A stretch of DNA of 64,000 bases from Nannobrachium achirus (GCA_963921795.1 OY997642.1:1752079-1816078), one strand, 5' to 3'. Positions 1 through 64,000 are shown, numbered from the stretch's first letter. Notes: generated by a model from the letters alone, not told the origin. Numbers and translations are program-made.

Positions 1-657
1 ACTTTTGATGCTGTTGTGTGACTCTGTACAATGATCAAGTAAATGACATTAATATGAAAAACACAAACAGTTAACATATGGAGATAAGAGGTTTCTGCCA
101 GACAGCATGGATATCCTTTAAATCACTTCTGAAAACGTCTATGTTCAGAAAAAGCTTCTTTTAAATCACCTGTCCATGTTAGGCCTACAAAACCTCCCTT
201 TCTCTTAGATAGACTAATCTCCCTGCTTTCATGGTGAACGTTTTATGTTGATATTATATGTTTGCTCTTCTAATGTCTAATATTTATATCAGCATGTTTT
301 TGTGTGATTTGATCAAAATAAGATTCGTTTTTTTCTTATTCAAAGTCAATCATTAATTATTGATCTGCTGCTGTAACCATGTGTGCGTGCCTGCCTGCGT
401 GTGTTTAGGAAGGCTATGGAGGGTCGTATCAGGACACAGTGTCCTCTTGTCTGGGCCTAATGTTAGAAAATAGCAGATCTACAAGCTCACAACAGGCTCT
501 GTACTAGTATAGAGCCCTAAGGGACCCCTTTTCAACTAACCATGGTGTAGGTCAGAGGTCTTCAAGATCTTTAAAGCTACATGACATGATGCTAGTATGT
601 CACAGGGACCCCCAATCCAACCCTTGATGCTGAGTGCCAAGCAGGAGGCACTGGCTC

Positions 658-959
<302 letters not shown>

Positions 960-1206
960 TTGTTTTGCTGTTGCGCAGCCTCCACGACCACCACTCAGTT
1001 CACACGGGTGTGATTTTTTACTTTACTTGAGTATTTCCAGTTTTCAGCACTACCGTAGCGGGCCCCGGCCCCCCTCCCCTCTTTCCCGCCCACATCAAAA
1101 CCTGCCCCCTCCCATCGGACCATCGAGGGAGGAGGTGGTCGTGCCACACAGTGGTGTAAAACCCCGTGCGGCTCCACAACACACCTCCCCGCTCTGCTGC
1201 TCAGCC

Positions 1207-1232
1207 TCAGGTTGGTGGGAGGAACCAGTCAC
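1207..1232 (+). pseudogene. Relic of the 5' end of an SRCR exon
   Basis: These 26 bases match exactly the start of the SRCR4 and SRCR5 exons (near 41388 and 51665), which encode VRLVGGTSH. The match stops at both sides: there is no acceptor AG in the right place and no downstream SRCR sequence. The same relic is present in the other block copy at 6053-6078. I read it as the remains of a deleted SRCR exon. Confidence 0.55.
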
Positions 1233-1513
1233 CCTCTGCATCTATCTACACTAGAACGCCACTCTTAAAGGACACCTTTGTATTTTTACAACAAGGGTTC
1301 ATATTTTAGATTGTAATTAAGGAATATAAAAGATGAGGGTTAAAATGTTTTCATTTACTCCTTTCTATCATTTAAAGATTTGAATGATTTAGATTTCAGT
1401 GTCTGAGGGCATGCGTACAAGTGGCTAAATATCCCTCTTTACACAGAATAATCCCATTCCCAAGATGCCCCCATGGACCCAGTGCTAGTGGTGGGCATGG
1501 GGCTGTCTGCTAT

Positions 1514-1900
1514 GCCCTCATTCAGTCCCACTTTTACTACGCGTGCACCTCATGGTACTCCAACATCAAAAAGCCACTAAAGACTAAGCTCCAAACCTCC
1601 CCAAAACAAACTGATTGGGCTACTTCTCCACCTGGGGCCCATGACCCATGTTTCTCCCACACATTTTGCTATCTTAAGTTGGCTCAGCGTTGAAGACAGG
1701 GTTAAACAACTAAAAATGGGATTGACTTTCAAAATAGTCAACGCAAATCTGCCCTCCATCCCCTCAGTACCAGCATATCTGACCAAACATCTCCAAAAAG
1801 TTAGCGACACCCACAGCCACAACACCAGAGGGAGCAACACAATGATCTGATAACACAAACCCATAAGACACACATGGGGAAATTCTCCTTCTACAACACT
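1514..1900 (+). pseudogene. Degenerate LINE reverse-transcriptase C-terminal fragment
   Basis: Frame 1 (about 1514-1690) encodes the IQSHFYYACTSWYSNI type of segment seen near the C-terminus of fish non-LTR reverse transcriptases. Another frame (about 1641-1850) continues it with SVEDRVKQLKMGLTFKIVN and ends in HNTRGS. The break between frames shows a frameshift. The fragment runs on as GKFSFYNT until it is cut at 1901 by a foldback element. The bases just before it (1265-1403) have a homologue at 51082-51215. It is not a host gene. Confidence 0.65.
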
Positions 1901-2660
1901 GATCACATGACTTCCTGGGGTAGCAGCCTGCACAAGCCTGCATTACAAACCATTGTGAACAATGGAGTGATGGTCCCAAAATATGAGTTCTATTCAACCA
2001 ATTTATTTTGACCAAATTGACAAATGGGCAGATGACAACATCAACATCCCCAAAATGATTAAATAGAAGGGTATTATCCACAATATTCATGGTAGTTAGG
2101 TTGCAGTGTTACTCTGTACAAAGACTTGCTACAGTATGCAGACTAATGCTTGCTCTGCCTTCATATTGTTAATATTACAACTTTTTCTTGAAAAACGGAT
2201 GCTAAAATAAAAATAATGTTTTGAAAATATTTTATAAAAAATAAGCTTCATACATGTGTTTCTATTCAAAAATGACCACAAAAAGCGTAAAATAATGATA
2301 AAATAATCATTTTGGCCGTTAACGGACCGACACTTTGTTTACATTCTAGTCTTTTAGACTAGCATCCTTTTTTCAAGAAAAAGTTGACTATAGCTCCTTT
2401 AATATGATAGTGGAGCAAGCACTGCACAGATAGCAAGTCTTTGTACACAGTAAGGTTGCAGCCTAACTACCATGAATATTGTGGATCTACCCTTCTATTT
2501 AATCCTTTTGGGGATGTTGATGTTGTCATCTGCCCATTTATCAATTTTGTAAAAATAAAATGGTTGAATAGAAGTCATATTTTGGGACCATCGCTCCATT
2601 GTTCACAATGGTTTGTAATGCAGGCTTGTGCAGACTGCTACCCCAGGAAGTCATGTGATC
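1901..2660. mobile_element. Foldback (long-TIR) element, 760 bp
   Basis: The left arm starts GATCACATGACTTCCTGGGG and the right end is its reverse complement. The arms of roughly 300 bp match with few differences and surround an A/T-rich loop near 2200-2330. It is inserted in LINE-like sequence. I could not define a target duplication, so the superfamily is open. Confidence 0.8.
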
Positions 2661-2690
2661 CAAGATGGCCGCGGTGTGAATATGGTCTAT

Positions 2691-3002
2691 AGACAGGTGA
2701 GAACTCACCTTTCAGGAGGCCAGAGAAAGAGGTAGTTATCACTTCTCCATAGACAGGTGAGAACTCACCTTTCAGGAGGCCAGAGAAGGAGGTAGTTATC
2801 ACTTCTCCCATAGACAGGTGAAAACTCACCTTTCAGGAGGCCAGAGAAGGAGGTAGTTATCACTTCTCCCATAGACAGGTGAAAACTCACCTTTCAGGAG
2901 GCCAGAGAAGGAGGTAGTTATCACTTCTCCCATAGACAGGTGAAAACTCACCTTTCAGGAGGCCAGAGAAGGAGGTAGTTATCACTTCTCCCATAGACAG
3001 GA
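2691..3002. repeat. 60-61 bp minisatellite, about 5 copies
   Basis: Each unit contains ACAGGTGAGAACTCACCTTT followed by CAGG and a G/A-rich stretch. The unit therefore includes an inverted repeat (GGTGAG/CTCACC), a consensus-like 5' splice site (CAG/GTGAGA) and a 3' splice-site-like TTTCAG/G. It lies upstream of the mapped first exon. A C-run follows at 3016-3030. Confidence 0.9.
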
Positions 3003-3033
3003 GAGAAGTGAGCACCCCCCCCCCCCCCCCTTA

Positions 3034-3262
3034 CCTTAGCCCCACCCCCTTGTTTCCCCTATCCTGTACATAGTGTTTTTATAACTTTGATATTATTGAA
3101 TGTTTTCTTTGCTTGCTATTTATTGTGTTCATGAATTAAATTCTGAGGGCTTCCAATGTAAAAAAGACAGTAAAAGGTCTTATTTGGGATGTTCCTTTTA
3201 GGCAGGGTGTTTAACTGTACTTTTTTTTGTCTAATAAAATAATCAATCAATCAATCAATCAA
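3034..3262 (+). mobile_element. LINE 3' tail with (ATCA)n
   Basis: A 3'UTR-like A/T-rich stretch ends with AATAAAATAATC and several ATCA repeats, as in L2/CR1-type fish LINEs. Related tails on the - strand occur at 26058 and 37157. No reverse-transcriptase coding remains in this copy. Confidence 0.6.
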
Positions 3263-3384
3263 TGCCCCCCATGGACCCAGTGCTAGCCCAGAGCTTCACA
3301 GGGCACTTCAGGGGCTCCCGATACAAAACAACCCTTCACCATGGGAAGCAAGACATTTTTTCACCCCCCCTTTGACCTCCTCCT

Positions 3385-3521
3385 ACAGGGAGGCCCGGAT
3401 CCGGGTCACGGCACCAATGTAACAGAGGTGATCCGAACCTCCCCACACGGGCTTCGAACCTGGGCCTCCCATGTGAAAGTCCAATATCCTAACCATCACC
3501 TCCAAAGGGATATCCCTATGG
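3385..3521 (-). mobile_element. tRNA-Glu-derived SINE-like element
   Basis: On the - strand the sequence has a tRNA-like head: TGATGGTTAGGAT resembles the A box region, TTC sits in the anticodon position (GGACTTTCACAT), and GGTTCGAAGCC is a good B box. The acceptor stem is not well paired, so this is not a working tRNA gene. A non-tRNA body follows toward lower coordinates. Confidence 0.55.
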
Positions 3522-3763
3522 AACAAGGTAGATAATAGACTTTGAGGCCTCAAGGCTGGGGCTGTGACTCTCTCTGCCACACCAAGGACAAGGCAGCGTC
3601 CTGAAGCAGAGTGAAACATTGCATAAAACATGAAAAAGAAGAAGACATTAGAATAACATTAGGATCACATGAGGACATAAAGCCTAGCAAATCATCTGTC
3701 AGGTGGAAACCTCATATGTCCACAACTGGTACTTTTCAGGATTCTATTTAAAAGAAACAGCAG

Positions 3764-3834
3764 AAGTAGCAGATCTACAAGTTCAAAGACATGTTGATTC
3801 ACGCCACACTTTGAGCTTGTAGATCTGCTACTTT
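3764..3834. repeat. Short palindromic hairpin, AGCAGATCTACAAG family
   Basis: Two arms reading GTAGCAGATCTACAAG are inverted around a loop of about 20 bases. This is the cleanest member of a family found at several other places before 29 kb. The right arm abuts duplicated block copy 2, and window base 1 begins at the same arm edge in copy 1. Confidence 0.8.
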
Positions 3835-4250
3835 TGATGCTGTTGTGTGACTCTGTACAATGATCAAGTAAATGACATTAATATGAAAAACACAAACAGT
3901 TAACATATGGAGATAAGAGGTTTCTGCCAGACAGCATGGATATCCTTTAAATCACTTCTGAAAACGTCTATGTTCAGAAAAAGCTTCTTTTAAATCACCT
4001 GTCCATGTTAGGCCTACAAAACCTCCCTTTCTCTCATATAGACTAATCTCCCTGCTTTCATGGTGAATTATGTGCCAACGTTCTATGTTGATGTTTTATT
4101 TAATTTTTGTCTTGTCATGTTGTATCAGCATGTTTTTGTGTGATTTGATCAAAGTGTTATTTGGTGTTCTTGTTCAAAGTTAACCATTAGTTATTGATCC
4201 GTTGTTTGGGAAGGCTATGGAGGGGTCGTATCAGGACACAGTGTCATGAA
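3835..4250 (+). repeat. Segmental duplication, copy 2 (upstream of the first exon)
   Basis: This repeats the sequence at 1-440 with small differences. Only this copy leads into a TATA box, a 5'UTR and a signal-peptide exon, so it is the copy most likely to act as the proximal promoter. Confidence 0.75.
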
Positions 4251-4253
4251 GGT

Positions 4254-4263
4254 GTATATATAT
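4254..4263 (+). promoter_or_regulatory. TATA box candidate of the SRCR-protease gene
   Basis: GTATATATAT lies 156-165 bases before the signal-peptide ATG. A start site about 25-30 bases downstream would give a 5'UTR of about 130 bases made mostly of 28-bp repeats. No transcript data support it here. Confidence 0.4.
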
Positions 4264-4268
4264 CTGTG

Positions 4269-4407
4269 TATCTTCACACAGAGCAGACAGTGGAGCTATC
4301 TTCACACAGAGCAGACAGTGGAGCTATCTTCACACAGAGCAGACAGTGGAGCTATCTTCACACAGAGCAGACAGTGGAGCTATCTTCACACAGAGCAGAC
4401 AGTGAAG
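4269..4407 (+). repeat. 28-bp tandem repeat in the predicted 5'UTR, about 5 copies
   Basis: The unit contains CTTCACACAGAGCAGACAGT followed by GGAGCTAT. It sits between the TATA box and the start codon. Copy number would change 5'UTR length in 28-base steps. It is open in one frame but I do not treat it as coding. Confidence 0.85.
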
Positions 4408-4418
4408 GTATCTTCAGG

Positions 4419-56955
<52,537 letters not shown>

Positions 56956-57719
56956 GTATGTATCTAACTACACATATGGTATGTATCTACACATGATCAA
57001 ACTTATGAAAAACACTTTAAAAATCAAACCTCGGTTCGAAGTGAAGCGGTGAACTTTTATTCTATGTGTTCTAGAGTTATGAACTCTGTGATCTGTACAT
57101 TCTTTATATTCTGAATGAATGAATGATTTTATCTGGAGGACCGAATTGTCATGTGAAGCTTGACCAATCCTCAAAGTATCCAATTGTAAGGTGGGCCAGT
57201 CTTACTGTTACGTTCAGAAATAACTGTATTATAATAATGCAATACTATTAACCATTTATCATTAAAAGAATATATATATATTACTGTTGTATGATTGTTC
57301 TTATATAAACCCAAATGAAAAAGGGGGACCTTTGTTGCCGGACAACGCCAGTTGGACTTTAACCAACAAACCATTAAAGGTTTACACACCACTAGGCTAA
57401 GACACAGGTTCGTAGTAATACCAGGCTGGGAGAGCAATAAATGGGTACGAACACCCTGGAGAGACTGACACCACAACGTTTTTCAGGGGGGTACAAAGTT
57501 ACAATACTTTATTATAAACTAGAAAAACTGTTCCTTCGAAACAGTGTGGGCTCGCTTCCAACCCAAAACAATAATAGTAAAAGTGTCAAGTTCCCAGGCA
57601 ATGCTCTCTTTCATTTTACTGACAGGCCCAGGCAATGCTCTCTTTCATTTTACTGACGGGCCCAGTCCGGCCTGTTCGAAGTGGAGCGGTGAATCTGAGC
57701 AGCTATACCCTGTGTATGT

Positions 57720-58075
57720 ATGTACAGTACTGTACCTTACTGTACTGTACTTCGCTGTACTCTACTGTACCTTACTGTACTGTACTTGACTGTACACTAC
57801 TGTACCTTACTGTACTGTAACTTACTGTACTGTACTCTACTGCACTTTACTGTACCTTACTGTGCTGTACTGTACTGTACTTTACTGTACCTTACTGTAC
57901 TGTACTTTAATGTACTCTACTGTACCTTACTATACCTTACTGTACTGTACTTTAATGTACTCTACTGTACCTTACTGTACTGTACTTTAATGTACACTAC
58001 TGTACCTTACTGTACTTTACTGTACTCTACTGAACCTTACTGTACTTTTACTGTACTCTACTGAACCTTACTGTA
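57720..58075 (+). repeat. Degenerate (CTGTACT)-type array
   Basis: ACTGTACYTTACTGTACTGT-like units with 5-, 10- and 15-base periods fill this stretch. The apparent ORF (VLYCTLLYLTVLY style) is a by-product of the 5-base period. Confidence 0.9.
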
Positions 58076-58408
58076 CATATTCTATGTGTTCTAGATCTAC
58101 ATTTTTGATTCTGTGTTCACCGGCAATCAGTATACTGCTGCTAAATCTGCTAATTCATAACCATATAAATATTTATATATATAAATATATATAAAAGCAC
58201 AATTGATGATTTCAACTGCACAAATTAGAGCACATCCAGCACAAAAAATGTAGACCATTTTTCCCGATTTGTAGCCAAACAATTGGGTTGCAAGCCTAAG
58301 CAAAACTATAACTTAGAATAATCCCTTATTCTTTTTAAGTAAAATTTCTAAAACACTACAAAACATGTCTCAAAGACAAATACAAGCAAACGTCTCCACA
58401 GTAACAGT

Positions 58409-58410
<2 letters not shown>

Positions 58411-58494
<84 letters not shown>

Positions 58495-58530
58495 TGCGTG
58501 CGCGTGCGTGCGTGCGTGTGCGTGCACATT
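58411..58530 (+). repeat. (GT)n then (GCGT)n microsatellite
   Basis: The GT run changes to GCGT/GCGC at about 58476. Open frames here are repeat artefacts on both strands. Confidence 0.97.
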
Positions 58531-59319
58531 GTAGATCAACTTCATAGCAGTATTAAGTGGTCCATCTATGTTTTTTTATTAATAATAAAATCTGCAAAAT
58601 AACAAGTAACTGAAGCTGTCAAATGCTGTATTTATAGTAGAGTATATGTAACAAAAATGGAAAGTAGAGTAAAAGTACCTAAAAATTGTACTGTAGGTAC
58701 AAGTACTTGTATATACTTGCGTAAATGTACTTGGTTACTTTGCAGCACCACTAGCCTTACATTAAGACGCCTCTGCCGAGACTTTCGCATTGTCACTGCA
58801 GGGCCGACTTATGTAAGGCTACATCACCACAGAACAGCCAATGACAGCCAAGCCTTTAATCACAGCTGTGTCAATCAGTAGAGTGTAGAGGGACATTTAT
58901 TTATAGTTTTAACTATAACTATAGTTTTATACATCACACAGCTTAGACATTTGGATCAAATCAGACACCAGACCTGTGTGAACGCATTGATATAAATAGC
59001 ATATCTGAAGTGTGAATATTGCAGCCACAGCGACTTAATATAAACATGGGTCCCTTTCCCATGTCTCACTCTGTCTCCACTCACTAAACCCATTGAAAAT
59101 GCATTGGGTGCTTAAAGTTAAACATTTTTATTTTTTTATAATTAAACTACAAAACATTTCAAAACCAAAAGTACAAGCACACGTGTCCTCAGTAAGCTAA
59201 ACACATAAAAATTTGAATGGTGTTTAAAGGTGTAAGCGTTTAGGAGATGAATCGCGCCAAAGTTTTGAGGATACTGACTGACTGACTGATAGATAAATAA
59301 TGAAGATAACATACGTGTG

Positions 59320-60395
59320 CTCGCCTTCCAGGCGAGCCCACAATTAACCTTGACAGAGGCCTCTAACCGCCACAAAACAATAAAACACAAAAGAAAAACC
59401 TAAATTCTAAAAGGCGCCATTAACTAATAAAACAATTCAAAGCATTTATTAATCGTTAAAATATTATCTTCAATTCTACTAGTAAAGTGCAAGGTGCGTA
59501 TCGTGGAGCACTTCACTAGTGTTCGTCTGTCCGAACGAATAAGTATAGCAAGGGGGGGCACCGGGGAGCCCAATATAGCCACACAGCTTAGCAGAGAGGG
59601 GGTTCAACAGCATACATCCTACGTCTCAATTCCACGGCAGATTCTGAAACACACAAGAGGAGGCCGCCAGCTCATCTGTTCACAAGTGCATAATGGTTGT
59701 CCTAGAGTGCGGTGCTTTAACTTTGTGTGTCGCGATAGACAGGTACTTACACACCCGGCAAGCAGACGCTTGCCGGTGAGTGGTGTAGGCGTGCGACACA
59801 CAGGACCGTCTCTCTCCGTCTCTCTCACAGCAGGCCAGCACGGACCGTCTCTCTCCGTCTCTCTCACAGCAGGCCAGGCACCGGTTCGTTCCTCTCACCA
59901 GCTCGCCAGTCTCTCCGTCGCTGTAACTATAAGGTTCGCACAATGGTTCTCACTTAGCGTAGCATAGCTACTTTACTCAGTCCCATGAGTCTCTATATTG
60001 CGTACGTGGTTCCTCAGAGAACCCCCGGTGTCTCTGCTCTCTCACAACACGTCTACTCCGTTCCCCTGCTTCCCTCTGACTGAGACGCGCCGTCCCATTC
60101 ATAGTCCTGCGTCCCGCCCAGCTGCCACTCAATTGGCCAGCCGTGACGTCAACCCCACACGGCATAGGCTGCAACATGGCCGCTAGTTACCCTATCCAGA
60201 ACCTCCATTCACTTAAAGTCCCGCAGTCCATTCAGAAAAAGAGAACATGATTTAGAGGAATATTATTACAACATAAATACCATAACGGAAGTACAATGTG
60301 TTTAAATAAAAGAAACAAAAAGAAAACATCATTGCATTTAAAGAAATAATACAAAAAATGAAAAATAACAACACCTTCCTTTCATCCCTATCACA
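59320..60395 (-). mobile_element. 3' LTR of the Ty3/Gypsy element (left limit approximate)
   Basis: On the - strand the pol stop is followed by a purine tract (AGTGGGGGGGAG) and then TGTGATAGGG, the expected LTR start, at 60395. Further on lie ACGGAGAGAGACGGTCC doubled near 59810-59860 and an AATAAATGC polyadenylation signal near 59447. The left edge is placed near 59320 from the extent of similar-looking sequence and is uncertain. The partner LTR is beyond the window. Confidence 0.65.
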
Positions 60396-60433
60396 CTCCC
60401 CCCCACTTTATCGTTAGCAGTCCCTGCAACGAC

Positions 60434-63400
60434 TCAGACTGGACTATACCTGGCAGGCGGCTGCCCCAAGTTGATTCTAGCGGAACGTCGTGGGCCCATA
60501 GGGAAAAACCCATAACACTGCGGCACTACTGGTCTGCTCACTTCAGGCACTGGCTCGGGTGGCACCGTTGACTGTGGCGGGGACACACACAATTTCAAAG
60601 CGTTACGATGAACAGTTCGATCCCGGCCTCCCTTTTCTGGCCTAATCCTGTACACCAGCCCAGCCTCCCCGACTGTTTCCATCACTACAAACGGCTCAGG
60701 GTCCCACCATGGAGCCAACTTCCCCTGCCCTTGTCGATTCCTATTCCGAACCCATACTCGTTCCCCTGGTAGCAATGGAGGTATACCTGCCCTACGATCA
60801 TAGATGCGTTTCCGTTGCTCAGCTGCCCCACCCATCCTCTGCCCAGCATGATGATAAGCAACATTCATTCGCTGCTGGTGGTCCTGTACCCAATTCCCCA
60901 CTCTTAACCTGGTCTGTACTGGGGGCACCCCTAATTCAACATCAACAGGACGCCGTAAGTGACGACCAAACATCAAATAAGATGGAGCATAGCCAGTGGC
61001 GCTATGGGGCGTATTGTTATAAGCATGTACTAATTCAGAAAGATGTTCAGGCCACCGTTCTTGTTTGTTGGCATCTAAAGTGCGCAACAAATTCAATAAC
61101 GTTTGGTTCCAGCGTTCCGCCGCCCCATTTCCGGCCGGATGATAAGGGGTCGTACGGCTCTTACTTATGCCATAAATAGCACATAACTGTTGCATTAACT
61201 CAGATTCAAAATTGGGGCCTCTGTCCGCATGAAAACGGGCGGGGCATCCGAATGGTTGAATAATATTAGCCCACAGGGCGCGGACAGTAGTCTGCGCTGT
61301 CTGGTCTCGAGTGGGTATAGCCCAGCTGTACCTAGTGAACAAATCAGTGGCAACCAGAATATTTTGACACACGTCAGCAGGCCTACCTAGGGTGAGGAAA
61401 TCAATTGCAACTACTTCTAGTGGGTAAGAGACACTAAATGGCTGTAAAGGGGCCCGGGGCTCTACCCTCGTTTTCTGTAGGCTGCAGTTGACACACCCTT
61501 GATGGAACCGGCGTACCTCCCCCTCCATGCCAGTCCAATAGAAGCGGCGCCGTAGTTGGGCCAACGTCCGATCTGCTCCAGCATGCGCCGCTGCCACATG
61601 CACCTCTCTCCACACGTCCTGACGTCGAGAACCTGGACAAACAAGCTGATAATACACCTCCTGCGTATAAGGATCAGTGATTCTACGGCACAGTACACCG
61701 TTCTTCAGTTCCAATTTGGCCCATTGTCGCAGCAGCTGATTAGCTCCCCGGGACCAACTCTGCTTCTCACTCAGCGTGGGGTGGCGTCCGCGGGCCACAC
61801 ATTGCGCCACCACCGCGATATCCCCATCATTTTGCTGCGCATCACGCCATTCACTTCTCTCCTCCCCACTCTGAACAGTCTCTGGCGTCAACTCCACCAT
61901 AGCCACCCCAGCGTTTTCCACGGGGAACCTGGACAAGGCGTCCGCGTTAGCATTACTTTTGCCCGGTCGATATTTAATATCAAATGTGAAGGATGCTAAC
62001 TGGGCCGCCCAGCGTTGCTCTACTGCTCCCAAACGGGCTGTGTGGAGATGCGCCACAGGGTTATTATCTGTATAAATGGTAAACTGGGCCCCGGTCAAAT
62101 AGTCTTTGAACTTTTCCGTCACGGCCCACTTAAGGGCTAACAGCTCTAACTTGAAAGAGCTATAGTTGGCATCGTTTTGCTCCGTCGGATGTAGACTCCG
62201 GCTCGCATAGGAAATAACCCGTTCTCGGCCATCTTGGATTTGTGCCAATACAGCGCCCAGGCCACGATTACTCGCATCAGTATACACCACGAATGGCTGG
62301 CTATAATCGGCGTAAGCCAAAACAGGGGCCTGCGTAAGGGCTGTTTTTAGCGCGTCGAAAGCCTTCTGGCAGTCAGCCGTCCACGCTATTTTATACTGGT
62401 GGGATTTAGCGTCATTGGGAATGCCGATAAGCAAATTATTTAAGGGTCGGGCTATAGCAGCAAAGGATGGCACAAACCGGCGGTAATACCCCGCAAACCC
62501 CAAGAACGCACGGACGCCACGCACCGTCTCAGGGGGGACCCACTCTCTCACTGCCACCAGCTTGTCGGGATCCGGGCGCACACCCTCCTGGTCCACGACG
62601 TGCCCCAGGAATTTCACTTCACGCTGAAGAAGCGTACATTTATCAAGGCGCAGCTTTAACCCATGTTTCTCCAGGCGCTGGAACACTCTATCCAGGTGCT
62701 GTAGGTGAGAGGAAAAGTCAGGTGAGTATATAATAATATCATCTAAATATACTAATAATGACTCAGCCAGCTGTCCGCTCAAACACTGCTGCATCAGTCT
62801 CTGAAAAGTGGCAGGGGCATTACATAACCCAAACGGCATTCTTTTGAACTCAAACAGCCCCAGAGGGGTTGTAAACGCAGTCTTCTCTTGGTCCCGAGGA
62901 TCCATTCCCACCTGCCAATAGCCGCTGGCCAAGTCGAGCGTGGAGAACCACTTCGCCTGTGTTAGGCTCGTCAATGTCTCTTCGATACGCGGCAAGGGAA
63001 AAGCGTCTTTATGGGTGATCGCATTCAGCTTGCGGTAGTCCACGCAGAAACGCCAGTTACCATCTTTTTTCTTCACTAACACGATCGGTGCGGCCCATGG
63101 GCTACAGCTCTCTGCAATAACTCCCTTCTCCAGCATGTCACTCAGCAGCGTCTTCATCTCCTTATACATTGCAGGTGGCAGAGGTCGATGTCGCTCACGT
63201 ATGGGGGGGGCATCTCCGGTGTGGATCTGGTGCTGCACTACGTCAGTCCGGCCGAAGTCCTCATCATGGGCAGCGAACACCCTCTCCCAGGTGGACAGCA
63301 TGGCCCGCAGCTCGTCTCTCTCCTCGTCTCGTAGGTCGGTGCGCTCCATCAGTGCCCGCATCTCTTGAGGTAGCGGCCGCTCCAGCTCAGTCGCTTCGGT

Positions 63401-64000
63401 GGTGATCAAGGCGACGTCCACCGTTCCGTCTTCGCCCAGTGACAGGCTCAGATCCTTGCGCCCCCGGACATCAGTGGCATCTACCGGGTACAGTTGCCCC
63501 AGTCATTCGTACCGGCCCACCCAGAGTGGATATGAATGTGGATTACACAGCCGCACGGGAACCTGACCTCCCCGTATGGTCACCAGAGCGCGCGCCACCC
63601 CCAGCTTATGGCTGTCGGGTAGCGTCTCCAACAGAGCCTCGAAATCCCCACCCTCTGGACCTCGGCGTGTACGACCCCACACCAGGACTTCACTTTGGGC
63701 AGGAACCCGGATCTTCCGTCGGTGAGCAGGCCACACGTACCCCAGCGAACCGTCTGTCTTCGTCACAGCCTCCACCTGTTTACACGCCGCAAACGCATTT
63801 TTCCAGGCAGCCCTCCCCTGTCGCAGGGAGAAGGCAGCCTTCCCCGGCCCCTTGAACAAGGTATTCCAGCATGCACTTACGACGTTCATACCGATAATCA
63901 AAGGTTGCGTGCAATGCTCGTCTTTTATGATAACGACCCCCCTCCCAGGCACAGTGACCCCCTCCAATTCCATATCTAGCACTGCATAGCTAGTATAGGG
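60434..64000 (-). mobile_element. Ty3/Gypsy retrotransposon pol: protease end, RT, RNase H, integrase
   Basis: On the - strand a 995-codon frame (63421-60434) encodes RT (about residues 90-290, VYLDDIIIY with YLDD at 225-228), RNase H (VYTDASNRG near 382 and IYTDNN near 452), and an integrase. The integrase has an H-H-C-C finger (H608 to C646), catalytic D674, D733 and E769 (35 residues between the last two), and a C-terminal LPGERVWVRNRNRQGQGKL module. Upstream the same frame continues to the window edge with the end of the protease (LIIGMNVVSACW). The two parts are separated by one TGA at 63503-63505. Except for that codon it looks intact, so the insertion is young. It is a retrotransposon polyprotein, not a host gene. 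Confidence 0.92.

Larger units (their letters stand above)
56956..59318 (+). other. Intronic or downstream sequence; no protease exon found
   Basis: I looked for GDSGGP-like and CAG-exon-like frames on the + strand and saw none. The phrase GTTCGAAGTGRAGCGGTGAA followed by TTCTATGTGTTCTAGA occurs around 57036 and again split around 57675 and 58079. A 31-base phrase (GGCAATGCTCTCTTTCATTT) is doubled at about 57597-57660. A dispersed ACAAGTACTTG-type repeat lies at 58640-58756. Confidence 0.5.

Noticed and set aside
3441..3521. A functional tRNA-Glu gene on the - strand
   Set aside because: A and B box-like parts are present but the acceptor stem does not pair and a SINE-like body follows.
57544..58064. 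ORFs with YCTLLYLTVLY repeats
   Set aside because: They come from the 5-base periodic CTGTA array.
59494..60186. ORFs over the Gypsy LTR region
   Set aside because: They lie in the presumed LTR, overlap in several frames, and have repeated SLSVSLTAGQ-type sequence from an internal duplication.
60709..63855. + strand ORFs opposite the Gypsy pol
   Set aside because: They are antisense shadows of the pol frame.

Overview
The window is non-coding-rich vertebrate DNA, almost certainly from a ray-finned fish. It has intron-split immune-type domain exons with phase 1-1 boundaries, long (CA)n, (CTGT)n and minisatellite arrays, fish-type LINE and SINE tails, hAT, Harbinger-like and mariner-like elements, and a Ty3/Gypsy retrotransposon. 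No bacterial or phage genes are present. The species cannot be named from the sequence alone.

One host gene runs along the + strand from about 4.25 kb to at least 56.96 kb. I assembled it from thirteen exons with matching splice sites and phases: a signal-peptide exon (4419-4464), a mini-exon (16451-16474), SRCR1 (16580-16891), SRCR2 (27714-28019), SRCR3 (28914-29210), an Ig domain (36358-36615), SRCR4 (41378-41677), a second mini-exon (51531-51563), SRCR5 (51655-51954), a CCP/sushi domain (52318-52500), and three exons of a chymotrypsin-fold serine protease (53945-54155, 55074-55234, 56803-56955). The protease part carries an Arg-Val-Val-Gly-Gly activation site, the catalytic His and the catalytic Asp. 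Its intron positions and sequence resemble the HABP2/plasminogen-activator group. The exons that should carry the catalytic Ser were not found before the window ends. The predicted product is a secreted recognition-plus-protease protein whose domain order I do not recognise from any named gene.

Layout: 1-6.3 kb holds degenerate duplicates of the promoter region and SRCR relics. 7.8-14.5 kb is a 53-bp satellite of about 126 copies in intron 1. 17.1-18.6 kb holds a foldback and a 33-bp minisatellite. 19.8-24.4 kb is a 4.6-kb foldback element built from opposed 118-bp arrays. 29.3-35.1 kb is a ZMYM1-like hAT transposon with intact ends that is itself interrupted by a LINE. 36.7-40.8 kb holds two further DNA elements, one enclosing a LINE. 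41.9-46.9 kb is a LINE split by a hAT element and a mariner-like MITE. 47.2-50.6 kb is a second giant foldback with a SINE in its loop. 59.3-64 kb is a Ty3/Gypsy element on the - strand.

Two themes stand out. The gene appears to have been assembled by duplication of phase 1-1 exon cassettes, and its introns have been filled by palindromic elements and tandem arrays. In at least one place a tandem array has copied a 3' splice site next to the catalytic-His exon, so the repeat itself could be spliced into the protein in frame.
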